NCBI RefSeq assembly: GCF_005876855.1
Contig: NZ_QLAE01000036.1
Coordinates: forward strand, 1 to 50,329
Direction: 5' to 3'
Length of the DNA: 50,329 bases
Source: Stutzerimonas nosocomialis
Lineage (GTDB): Bacteria > Pseudomonadota > Gammaproteobacteria > Pseudomonadales > Pseudomonadaceae
Every line of letters begins with the position of its first letter. Position 1 is the stretch's first letter. The position numbers and the translations under genes are program-made. Positions 17,340 to 24,415 of the stretch are shown in pieces. The notes under the pieces were generated by a model. That model saw only the letters and a program-made list of their open reading frames with translations. It made no database searches and was not told the origin of the DNA.

Positions 17340-18329
17340 ATGGCCCTCCTGAAGCTGAACAGGATTCGCCGTTCCGTGATGATCGGCGCCCTGGTGATTT
17401 CCTCACCGGTCCTGGCGATTGAAACATCCACCCTCGTGCAGTCTGCGCTGAGCGAGGATTGCATCGAATATCAAGTGGTCGGCATTTGCTTTTGGTTGCG
17501 ATGCACCAACTTCGGCTGTGACGTCGAAACGTCGGTCAAGGTGCGGCACTTCATTCCTGAAACGGTCGTGTCCAGCTACTCAGTAACCGGTCAAAACCCA
17601 TGGACTGAGGTTGCCTCGTACAGTGGTCCGACCGGGACGGCACAGGACGGCGGCAACAGCACGACCAACCATAAGCGCGAAAATGAGATGAGCATCTTCA
17701 AAAACGTCGATGTCATCGGTCACCCCGGCACTCTGCTCAACGAGTTCGCGCAGTCAACTGGGTACATCTGCGATAGCGCAACAATCCCCTACGTTCCCTA
17801 TTTCTTGAGTGTTCTGGATACCACTGCATGGCGATTCGGCATTCCCGAGATGGCCTATCCCCAAGCTCTCACACCAGGTGTGCGGGAAGTTGGCGGGATA
17901 TTCGAAGGCAACACGTGGGGCAACGTCTATCCGCGCGAAGGTTTCCTTCACCAGGTTGACGATCACAAGGCATCAGCAGTCATGGCTCAGCGTGCAGGCG
18001 ATATCGTCACCCGCACCTGGCAACCGCATGTGTACCTACCAATCACTGCAGACGAGAAAGATGGGTATTGGCCTCCCGAGCCGATCGTGGAAGGCGACAT
18101 TACCAACCACAAGTGGCAGGAGCTCGTACCGACATTGAGGGATACCTGTGCAGTCTTTCCTCACGACATGAAGCGCGAACAGGCCGTAGATGGTGGTTAT
18201 GCATGGGCTCTCTGGCGGCCATATAGCTGCTGTGAGCGTAAAGGGCAGATCTTTCTCGGCAGCGTCGATTTTGCCCAGTCGGGCTCTGGTGGAACTGGGT
18301 CAGACAGTGATTCTGGCGAATCCGAATGA
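17340..18329 (+). CDS. ICE protein, PFL_4710 family (TIGR03756), TraU-like
   Basis: 329 residues, signal peptide about 1-28. It is cysteine-rich, as TraU-type proteins are (ICFWLRCTNFGCDVETS, CCERKGQIFLG), and has PREGFLHQVDDHKASAVMAQRAGD split around residue 205. It acts in the periplasm in pilus or mating-pair formation. It sits in the fixed order PFL_4709-4710-4711. Confidence 0.9.
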   Translation: MALLKLNRIRRSVMIGALVISSPVLAIETSTLVQSALSEDCIEYQVVGICFWLRCTNFGCDVETSVKVRHFIPETVVSSYSVTGQNPWTEVASYSGPTGTAQDGGNSTTNHKRENEMSIFKNVDVIGHPGTLLNEFAQSTGYICDSATIPYVPYFLSVLDTTAWRFGIPEMAYPQALTPGVREVGGIFEGNTWGNVYPREGFLHQVDDHKASAVMAQRAGDIVTRTWQPHVYLPITADEKDGYWPPEPIVEGDITNHKWQELVPTLRDTCAVFPHDMKREQAVDGGYAWALWRPYSCCERKGQIFLGSVDFAQSGSGGTGSDSDSGESE

Positions 18330-18375
18330 CGATATTGAATCTCCGACAACGGACTTTGGAACAGTGAGGTTATCG

Positions 18376-19752
18376 ATGAAAGGTGCCGGCACCCCTCCCC
18401 TTCGCTCCTCTCTGCTGGTTGCTTCGCTGGCGGTCGCAATTCTGACGATGGGAACAAAACCAGTATCCGCGGCCGAGTATGGGTACGAAGCCTCAGGCAA
18501 TGTGATAGCTGATGATGTGCTGTATAGCGTCGGTGGTGGTAGCGCGGTCGGGATGGGGCGAGCGGGCAGCATGCGTAGTCTCGGTGTAGGCGTCGGCTGG
18601 AATAGCAGCTTGGTCTGCGGAAACATGAGTCTAAGCACTACCCTTCAGAACCAGTTGAACGGTGCTACACAGGGTTTCCAGAACATCATGAGTAGCGTCA
18701 TTCAGAACGCTACCAGCGCAGTCGCATCGCTACCGGCTCTTATCATTCAGCGCGCAAACCCCGCGCTCTATAACCTCCTCACCAACGGCATTCTCCAGGC
18801 TCGGGTTGACTTCGATCGCAGCAAAATGACGTGTCGGGCAATGGCCGAGCGGATGGCCGACGCAGCCGGTCAGCAAATGGGCTGGGGCCAGATCGCGGAA
18901 GGGCAAGCGATGAGAGAAGCCATTCTTTCCTCTGATCAGGACGCGGTTTCTTCCGTGACCGAGGCAGAGGAGAGTCGCGGCCGTTACGGTGTTCCTTGGG
19001 TCGGTGGCCAGAACGCGGGAGGTGATGGCCAGGAGCCGATCCGGATAGTCAGTGACATCGCCAAAGCCGGATACAACCTCCTCAACGAAAGAGCTGTCAT
19101 GGAAACCTCCTCGATCAGTGAAGAGGATTGTAACGACGGGCTAGTTTGTGATGCCTGGGAGAGTCCTGAGGCTGCAGCGGCATTTGCCGTTCGGGTACTT
19201 GGTGAAGAAGAGCAACAGACCTGCGAGGGCTGCACCAAGACATCGACCATTCCCGGGGTAGGGCTTACCCCGCTGATTCAAGAAGAGTACGAGCGAAAGC
19301 TGACGGCGCTGGAGAATCTGGTCTCAGGAAACACGGGAACAACATTGGAAAACCTGAAGGAAGCAAGCACTGCTTCCGTCCCTGTCACCCGACGTCTGAT
19401 TGAGGCTTTACGCCAGGAAGAGGACCAGGATTTGCTGACGCGCCGGCTGGCTTCCGAGATCGCGCTGTCAAGCGTTGTTGAGAAAGCTCTCTTGCTGGTT
19501 CGTATTTTGTTCGCCGGTACCCGCGAACCAAATGTAGCCTCCAATGACCTCGCGCTAGCGGCGGTTGATAAGCAGAACCGCAGCCTGCAGCAGGATCTGG
19601 ATAACCTCAAAACTGAGTTAGACCTGCGGCGTTCGCTCAGTGGAAACGCAGCGAAGACGATCATCGACCGCAACCTGGAGAAGCGTGAGAACTCTCGTGG
19701 CGTGTTCCAAGGTGACCCCGTGCCTGATCGTCTGCAGCAGATCGATCGATAG
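18376..19752 (+). CDS. ICE protein, PFL_4711 family (TIGR03755)
   Basis: A 458-residue exported protein. ATG 18376 gives a basic start and hydrophobic signal ending near VSAAE; GAGG lies 8 nt upstream. The longer open frame to 18190 overlaps the TraU-like gene and lacks a signal. Body motifs: SLVCGNMSLSTTLQNQLNGATQGFQNIM (split about 60-90), FDRSKMTCRAMAERMAD, SDIAKAGYNLLNERAV. Periplasmic component of mating-pair formation. Confidence 0.88.
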   Translation: MKGAGTPPLRSSLLVASLAVAILTMGTKPVSAAEYGYEASGNVIADDVLYSVGGGSAVGMGRAGSMRSLGVGVGWNSSLVCGNMSLSTTLQNQLNGATQGFQNIMSSVIQNATSAVASLPALIIQRANPALYNLLTNGILQARVDFDRSKMTCRAMAERMADAAGQQMGWGQIAEGQAMREAILSSDQDAVSSVTEAEESRGRYGVPWVGGQNAGGDGQEPIRIVSDIAKAGYNLLNERAVMETSSISEEDCNDGLVCDAWESPEAAAAFAVRVLGEEEQQTCEGCTKTSTIPGVGLTPLIQEEYERKLTALENLVSGNTGTTLENLKEASTASVPVTRRLIEALRQEEDQDLLTRRLASEIALSSVVEKALLLVRILFAGTREPNVASNDLALAAVDKQNRSLQQDLDNLKTELDLRRSLSGNAAKTIIDRNLEKRENSRGVFQGDPVPDRLQQIDR

Positions 19753-19765
19753 GGAGGCGACATAG

Positions 19766-20101
19766 ATGGCCATCATGAAAATTCTGCGCTCTAGAGGCCT
19801 TTGGTTAGGTGTCGCCTCGATCATGGCCCTGTTTGTCGTCAGCCTGGTCGCCATGTCTTGGGGCGTGTCCGTGGTCGGCGGCGTAGGCGAGTGGCAGCGG
19901 ATGCTCGAGGAAGCTGCGCCTCTCCTGTTTGTTTGGCGCTGCCTTGTCTATGCAGCAATGGTTTGGTGTTGGCTTTGGTTCAAACGCAAGCTTATTGAGC
20001 GCGACTCATCCGCAGAGGCACGTAAGCGGTTGCGCCGAGTAGAGATCGCGGTTGGCCTAACGGTAGTTTTGTTCGAGCTGGTTAAAGCCGGCTTCATCTA
20101 G
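19766..20101 (+). CDS. Small membrane protein between PFL_4711 and TraG
   Basis: A 111-residue protein with three hydrophobic segments (about 13-35, 50-70, 92-110). A GGGAGGCGACAT ribosome-binding site precedes the ATG. A small membrane protein usually fills this slot in the element class; I cannot give a family name. TraG follows 10 bp later. Confidence 0.7.
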   Translation: MAIMKILRSRGLWLGVASIMALFVVSLVAMSWGVSVVGGVGEWQRMLEEAAPLLFVWRCLVYAAMVWCWLWFKRKLIERDSSAEARKRLRRVEIAVGLTVVLFELVKAGFI

Positions 20102-20111
20102 GTACGAACCA

Positions 20112-21638
20112 ATGACTCTCTACACGACGGATTACCTTGAGTACTTTCTAACGCTTGTGTCTTGGATCGTCAGCAATGGCATATGGGGGACGCTTGCGGA
20201 CACGGGGCTTTTCGCTGTCCCCTTCTTCGTTATTGTCGTGCAGGAGTGGCTCCGCGCTCGTGCCGAAGGTGCCGATGAGGGCAACAAGGGCATGCTGTCC
20301 GCGTACAGGATCGAGACGCGGATCTGGGTTGCCGTTGTGGTTCTGATCTTTGCAGTCCTGCCACTCGTCACCGTCGACTTCTCCACGATCGAGTTCAATA
20401 CCGAGCGAAGCAAACAATGTCAGGCATTCGTACCCACAGGCGAAGCGACGAAGAACCCTGAAGACACCGCCTATGGCGCGTCATTCTCTACTCTCAATGG
20501 GCAGAGCGCTAAGGTCCCGGTGTGGTGGTTCATGATGCACGCTGTGTCCCGTGCTGTGACCAGTTCCAGCATTGCCGCCATACCATGCGGCTTCGACTTG
20601 CGGCAGATGCGTATGGAGGTCGATACCACGCGCGTCAAGGATCCCCTTCTTGCGCAAGAAGTCGCTGACTTCACTCGAGACTGCTATGCGCCATCGCGTG
20701 CGAAGATGTTTCAGGATCGCCCGGAGCTCTCTGAGGAGCAGCTCTATGATGTCTCGTGGCCGGGGTCTAAAACATTTCTGGAGAGTGGGGACTACTACGG
20801 TACATTCAATTCCACCAAGCCCAGAGCTGACTGGCCTTATAGTGAGTCACGAGACGAGGGCCTTGCTCGTGTCGGCAGTGGTGGCGGCTACCCGACCTGC
20901 AGAGAATGGTGGGCTGATGAGAACATCGGGCTTCGTAGCCGTTTGCTCGGCGAGATCGAGCCGACCCTCCTTGAGCGCTTTAGCAACTGGCTTGCCGACC
21001 GAAGCCAGGAAGAGATCAACGACTCGCTTATTCGGGCTGTAGTCGCGCCCGCCCAGCAATCGATGACTTTGGGCCAGGTCTACGCTGATTACGGTGGGCA
21101 GGTCGGACACACATTGCCTAACGCAACAGCGCGGGTGGCCAGCGACATCGGCGCAGCTGCAGGAGCGTTGGCCTACTTTCCAGCGATGGATAAAGTCCGC
21201 CAGGCTCTACCGATGGTGCTTTCGTTCATCAAGCTGGCCATGGTCGTCTGCATTCCGTTTGTCCTGGTCATGGGGACGTACAGCCTGAAGACCCTTACTA
21301 CCGTATCGATGATTTACTTCGGGATCTTCTTCGTTGAATTCTGGCTTCAGCTGGCTAGATGGCTGGATTCGACGATCATCGACACGATGTACGGCAGCGG
21401 CGCCCCGCACTCCACGCTCAACCCCCTGATGGGGTTGAACAACGCGACGGGGGACATGGTGCTGAACTATGTAATGGCCGCGGTCTTCATTTTCCTGCCC
21501 CTGTTCTGGATCGGCGCCTTGAGCTGGGCCGGCTTCGCCGCTGGGGGCGCACTGCAAGGGCTTCAGATGGGGACAAGCGGCGTGAAGGATGCTGGTGGCA
21601 AAGGGGGTGGCATGCTGATGAAAGGCGCTAAAGGTTAA
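20112..21638 (+). CDS. TraG N-terminal family mating protein
   Basis: A 508-residue inner-membrane protein with several helices near both ends (about 35-55, 75-95, 360-400, 440-480) and a periplasmic middle with CREWW and EQLYDVSWPGSKTFL. It corresponds to the N-terminal domain of F TraG, needed for mating-pair stabilisation, without the long entry-exclusion C-terminal part. The gene ends the transfer block. Confidence 0.88.
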   Translation: MTLYTTDYLEYFLTLVSWIVSNGIWGTLADTGLFAVPFFVIVVQEWLRARAEGADEGNKGMLSAYRIETRIWVAVVVLIFAVLPLVTVDFSTIEFNTERSKQCQAFVPTGEATKNPEDTAYGASFSTLNGQSAKVPVWWFMMHAVSRAVTSSSIAAIPCGFDLRQMRMEVDTTRVKDPLLAQEVADFTRDCYAPSRAKMFQDRPELSEEQLYDVSWPGSKTFLESGDYYGTFNSTKPRADWPYSESRDEGLARVGSGGGYPTCREWWADENIGLRSRLLGEIEPTLLERFSNWLADRSQEEINDSLIRAVVAPAQQSMTLGQVYADYGGQVGHTLPNATARVASDIGAAAGALAYFPAMDKVRQALPMVLSFIKLAMVVCIPFVLVMGTYSLKTLTTVSMIYFGIFFVEFWLQLARWLDSTIIDTMYGSGAPHSTLNPLMGLNNATGDMVLNYVMAAVFIFLPLFWIGALSWAGFAAGGALQGLQMGTSGVKDAGGKGGGMLMKGAKG

Positions 21639-21654
21639 CCCTGGGTTTCCCCCC

Positions 21655-21688
21655 AAAAAAAACCCGCCTCGACCGGGGCCGAGGCGGG
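21655..21688 (-). terminator. Strong rho-independent terminator reading leftward
   Basis: Stem CCCGCCTCG/CGAGGCGGG (21663-21671 with 21680-21688). On the minus strand it is followed by eight T residues (A-run 21655-21662). The plus-strand side has no T-tract, so it serves a minus-strand transcript ending here rather than traG. Confidence 0.8.
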
Positions 21689-21712
21689 CCTGTTGCTGTG
21701 CTAAAACGATTC

Positions 21713-21951
21713 TTACATGAAGAAATCGTCAAAGCTGTCACGCATCAGGTCGTACAGGCTATACAGCCTCCACACCTTCAGCAGACCGCTCATAGTACGT
21801 CGCAAAAGCTTCATACTTGGCCCCTTGTAGCTGAGGCCAAACCTCCGGCAGCCCGTACCGGACAAAGACTGCCTTTGGATTCGCTACGTGAATAGACGCA
21901 TCCGGTGAGGCGACCAGGTTGTGATCCCCTCTATGTCCGGGCCCAGTTTCT
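21713..21951 (-). pseudogene. Possible eroded minus-strand gene or small-peptide gene
   Basis: Two minus-strand frames overlap. One is open from 21951 to a TAG at 21759-21761 without an ATG and reads like protein (NPKAVFVRYGLPEVWPQLQG). The other runs from ATG 21814 to TAA 21713 (33 residues, ending LYDLMRDSFDDFFM), with AAGGGG about 7 nt before its ATG. Joined by a frameshift near 21765 they read as one continuous C-terminal region. A strong minus-strand terminator follows. Either a degraded gene or a real small peptide; I cannot decide. Confidence 0.35.
21887..21908 (+). repeat. 22-bp direct repeat, copy A
   Basis: Begins ACGTGAATAGACGCATC and matches 21 of 22 bases of the copy at 22201-22222, in the same orientation, 314 bp apart. 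Both lie in the non-coding stretch (21639-22397) next to the tyrosine recombinase. Confidence 0.75.
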
Positions 21952-22200
21952 CAGGCTGAGCTTGAGGGGGCGAAGAATCCTGTCGACTTCTGGCTCCCCC
22001 ATCCGGGGTCTAAGCTCGTAGTGAGCGACACTGATGATACCCGTTTTCGAATTATGGCAAATTGCTTTTTTTGCAGGGTCAATCGGCATGGTGGTCATGG
22101 TGGTGGTGGTGATGGATGGACTCGCTTCCGTACACCTGGTGACCACCACCATGGCGGTTAAGGGGTTGATCGGAGTTGCACCATGATCTAGGATGAGCCC

Positions 22201-22222
22201 ACGTGAATAGACGCATCTGGTG
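22201..22222 (+). repeat. 22-bp direct repeat, copy B
   Basis: Second copy of the repeat at 21887. It ends 11 bp before the 11-8-11 inverted repeat, so it may be an accessory site for the same recombinase. Confidence 0.75.
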
Positions 22223-22233
22223 TAACGGATGTG

Positions 22234-22263
22234 CAAGCGTTACGCCTCTCAACGTAACGCTTG
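22234..22263. repeat. 11-8-11 inverted repeat, candidate recombinase crossover site
   Basis: Perfect arms CAAGCGTTACG and CGTAACGCTTG separated by the 8-nt CCTCTCAA. Arm and spacer lengths equal those of Xer-type and other tyrosine-recombinase core sites. No T-tract follows directly, so it is not a typical terminator. It lies 135 bp past the 3' end of the tyrosine recombinase gene. Confidence 0.55.
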
Positions 22264-22265
22264 GG

Positions 22266-22293
22266 AAAAACCGCCCTCTCAGGCGGTTTTTTT
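22266..22293. terminator. Bidirectional rho-independent terminator
   Basis: Stem AAAAACCGCC/GGCGGTTTTT with a 6-nt loop, A-run on the left and seven Ts on the right. It can stop leftward transcription from the recombinase operon. Confidence 0.8.
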
Positions 22294-22368
22294 ATGCCTG
22301 CACAAAAGCCGCACCACCAGCATGGTGGCCGTGACATGCTCGCCTCTGTGCCAATGGATTATCGGCGT

Positions 22369-22404
22369 GGTGATCAGCATGGTGATCAGCATGGTGATCA
22401 GTAT
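22369..22404 (+). repeat. Three tandem 12-bp repeats
   Basis: GGTGATCAGCAT twice, then GGTGATCAGTAT. Each unit contains the palindrome TGATCA. The third copy overlaps the recombinase stop codon. Might be protein-binding sites or a simple expansion. Confidence 0.7.
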
Positions 22405-23375
22405 TTGACTCGGAATGTAGGCGAGTCCTCAGGCCTCATCTGACGGCGATCGTAGATGCGCGTCGTGCTGATATTGGCGTGCCCCAGCCATTGTTGAACC
22501 TTGGCGATGTCGGCCTCGTGTTCAAGCGCGTTGGTCGCGGCCGTGGCTCGCAGCCCATGCACTCCGAGCCCCGCCACTTCGATTCCGGCCGCCCGGGCAT
22601 ACTCCCCCACCAATGTGTAAATGCCATTGGCCGACACGCCGGAGCCGGTGCTGCGACCGCGTAGCGGCATAAACAAGGGCGCTTTCTCCTGCTCCAGGTG
22701 ATGACCTGACGCCTCGAGGTAGGCATAGATCCGCTCGGCTGCAACCGGGTGTAAAGGTAGGTACCGCAGCTTGCCGCCTTTACCGTGAACACATAAATGC
22801 TTGATGCCCCGACGTTCCTGCAGATCAGGGACGGTAAGTCGTGCTGCTTCCTCGCGACGAAGGCCGTGATACAGCAACACCGCGAGAATCGCCCGATCGC
22901 GCATGCCCTTGATTGTCGACGGATCAGGTGCATCGAGCAGTGCCTTCGCCTGGAAATCGCCTAGCGCCGGTGTTTTGCCTTCGTTACTTTCGATCTTCGG
23001 ACGCTTCACCCCATGCACCGGGTTCCCGCCGGTGACGGCATTGCATTCAAGCAGGTGATCGAACAGGCTGGCCAGCGCCGCCAGCTTGCGCCGGATCGTC
23101 GCCCCGGCCAGGCCGCGCTGTTCGAGCTGACGGCGCCAGGCGAGGACATGCGCCCGGGTTACAGCTCGGAACTGGTCCGGGCTGCTGATACCAATGAAAC
23201 TGTTGAAGTCCTCAATATCGCCCTGGTAGGCACGGCGCGTGCGCGGGTTGTCCAGGTTCGCAAACCACTCGGCCGCGGCTGGCACTTCGGCCAAGCCCTG
23301 GAACTCGGCTGCCGTGAGGCGGCGCTCACTTGCGACCTGCAGGACACCGGCTGGTTTCGCGATCAGATCATTCAT
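22398..23375 (-). CDS. Tyrosine site-specific recombinase (XerC/D-like)
   Basis: 325 residues. An N-terminal SAM-like core-binding domain (about 25-115) is followed by the catalytic domain. Catalytic residues visible: Arg in GLRREEAARL, Lys in GKGGKLRYLP, His-x-x-Arg in VHGLRATAATNAL, His in WLGHANISTTRIY and Tyr in TRIYDRR. The start at 23375 is chosen because it overlaps the end of the zinc-ribbon gene (GAATGA); a longer frame to 23408 overlaps it more. The overlap suggests translational coupling. The compact size and nearby inverted repeat fit a plasmid multimer or cassette resolution enzyme. Alternative: the integrase of an inserted cassette. Confidence 0.85.
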   Translation of the reverse strand: MNDLIAKPAGVLQVASERRLTAAEFQGLAEVPAAAEWFANLDNPRTRRAYQGDIEDFNSFIGISSPDQFRAVTRAHVLAWRRQLEQRGLAGATIRRKLAALASLFDHLLECNAVTGGNPVHGVKRPKIESNEGKTPALGDFQAKALLDAPDPSTIKGMRDRAILAVLLYHGLRREEAARLTVPDLQERRGIKHLCVHGKGGKLRYLPLHPVAAERIYAYLEASGHHLEQEKAPLFMPLRGRSTGSGVSANGIYTLVGEYARAAGIEVAGLGVHGLRATAATNALEHEADIAKVQQWLGHANISTTRIYDRRQMRPEDSPTFRVKY

Positions 23376-23526
23376 TCTCGTTCTCGGCCATGCAGGCGCA
23401 CAGCTCATCGTCGTCCTGGAAGATCATCAGGTCAGTGAAGTCGTCACCGATTCCGGATAGATCCTCGATCCATTTCACAGCCTGATAGGGAAGGCCACAC
23501 AGCGGGCAAGTGTTGTCGTCGAACAT
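23368..23526 (-). CDS. Small zinc-ribbon-like protein
   Basis: A 52-residue acidic protein. CPLC near residue 7 and CAC near residue 45 could ligate one zinc. AGAGGA precedes ATG 23526, so that start is preferred over the upstream in-frame ATG at 23580. The last codons overlap the recombinase start, so the two form an operon. Function unknown. Confidence 0.55.
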   Translation of the reverse strand: MFDDNTCPLCGLPYQAVKWIEDLSGIGDDFTDLMIFQDDDELCACMAENENE

Positions 23527-23616
23527 GGGGAACGTCCTCTTGATGGGTTCCCCTCCCCATTGGCTATCACGACATGGCATAGCGCAATACCGTCGGCTCT
23601 GGGCGTCGTAAAAACT

Positions 23617-23638
23617 AACGATAACGTATTTTATCGTT
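23617..23638. promoter_or_regulatory. Inverted repeat between divergent genes
   Basis: AACGATAA-CGTATT-TTATCGTT, perfect 8-bp arms in AT-rich DNA, midway between the minus-strand zinc-ribbon/recombinase operon and the plus-strand DUF3742-like gene. Likely operator and promoter region. Confidence 0.5.
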
Positions 23639-23713
23639 ATTTAATTGCTAGTGTGTGCCAAGAGCGCTACTCTGAAACTAACAGAGGAAAAAGCTTGACG
23701 TGAGGTTGCAGTT

Positions 23714-24052
23714 ATGGCCGGTAAACAGCAGTCAGCGGCGATGCGAATCGGTGGGTTTGTTGGTCGCGCCTATCAGGGGTATGTCTCTGCCGAGGGACAG
23801 CTCCTAGGTCTCCTGCCAAGATCGATCGCGTTCACGATTCGAGTCGTCCTTCGAGCAGCAGTTGTTGCGACGCTGCTCTACTTCCTGTTTGTTCCAACCT
23901 TGCTCGTTCTGTGTGCAATTGGAGTGATCTCCAAGATCAGGGCCGGTGAGACGGTCGGGGATCTGGTGTCACAGCCAAGTTACTCGGAAGCAGAGCTGTT
24001 TGAAGGCAATGAGGGGTTCGGTCTCTACAAGGATGGCGCCCGAATCGGCTAA
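23714..24052 (+). CDS. DUF3742-like membrane protein
   Basis: 112 residues. An amphipathic N terminus (RIGGFVGRAYQGYVSAEGQL) is followed by one long hydrophobic region (about 42-75) and a C-terminal NEGFGLYKDGARIG. The GYGLY-type ending is typical of DUF3742 proteins that follow TraG in these elements. A terminator lies 25 bp downstream. Role unknown. Confidence 0.6.
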   Translation: MAGKQQSAAMRIGGFVGRAYQGYVSAEGQLLGLLPRSIAFTIRVVLRAAVVATLLYFLFVPTLLVLCAIGVISKIRAGETVGDLVSQPSYSEAELFEGNEGFGLYKDGARIG

Positions 24053-24076
24053 GCAGCACTGAACATCCCATCGGAG

Positions 24077-24100
24077 AAGCCCGCACGACGCGGGCTTTTT
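24077..24100 (+). terminator. Rho-independent terminator after the DUF3742-like gene
   Basis: Stem AAGCCCGC/GCGGGCTT with loop ACGAC, ending in a T5 tract. Confidence 0.85.
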
Positions 24101-24415
24101 CGTATGGGCCGTTTTTAGGTGCTCATAAATAGGGTGGTCGGCCAGATCATCTTTTCCGTTGATCGACTGTGCGAAAAGGTAAAAGGTTGGAACAGCGGAA
24201 AGGGTAAGGGGTTAATGGAATAGGGCTTCAAAGGTAAAAGCCCTACCCTGAAAGGGTTACAACGACCCCCCTGGTAATCGCCTCAGAGGACAGATAACTC
24301 GTGAAAAGGCCAAAGGGCAAAGTGCAAAGGGGCGGCAGCGTGCCTTCGGCAGTGCCGTGTATGAAGTATCAGCCTGGACAGCGATATCTGCTGGAGTGCA
24401 GATATGCGTAGCCGA
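24101..24415. other. Purine-rich non-coding region before the relaxase; possible oriT
   Basis: No gene seen in these 315 bp. It has many AAAGG-type runs, an inverted repeat TAGGGCTT/AAGCCCTA (24221-24228 with 24238-24245) followed by CCCTGAAAGGG, and a second inverted repeat ATATCTGC/GCAGATAT (24384-24405) at the relaxase start. Inverted repeats next to a relaxase gene are typical of oriT, but I cannot name a nic site. Confidence 0.35.

Noticed and set aside
22369-22404. Possible CRISPR array
   Set aside because: Units are 12 bp, directly contiguous, only three copies, no spacers and no cas genes.
22261-22443. A 60-codon plus-strand frame translating the tandem repeats
   Set aside because: Begins inside a terminator stem, has no ribosome-binding site, and overlaps the end of the recombinase gene.
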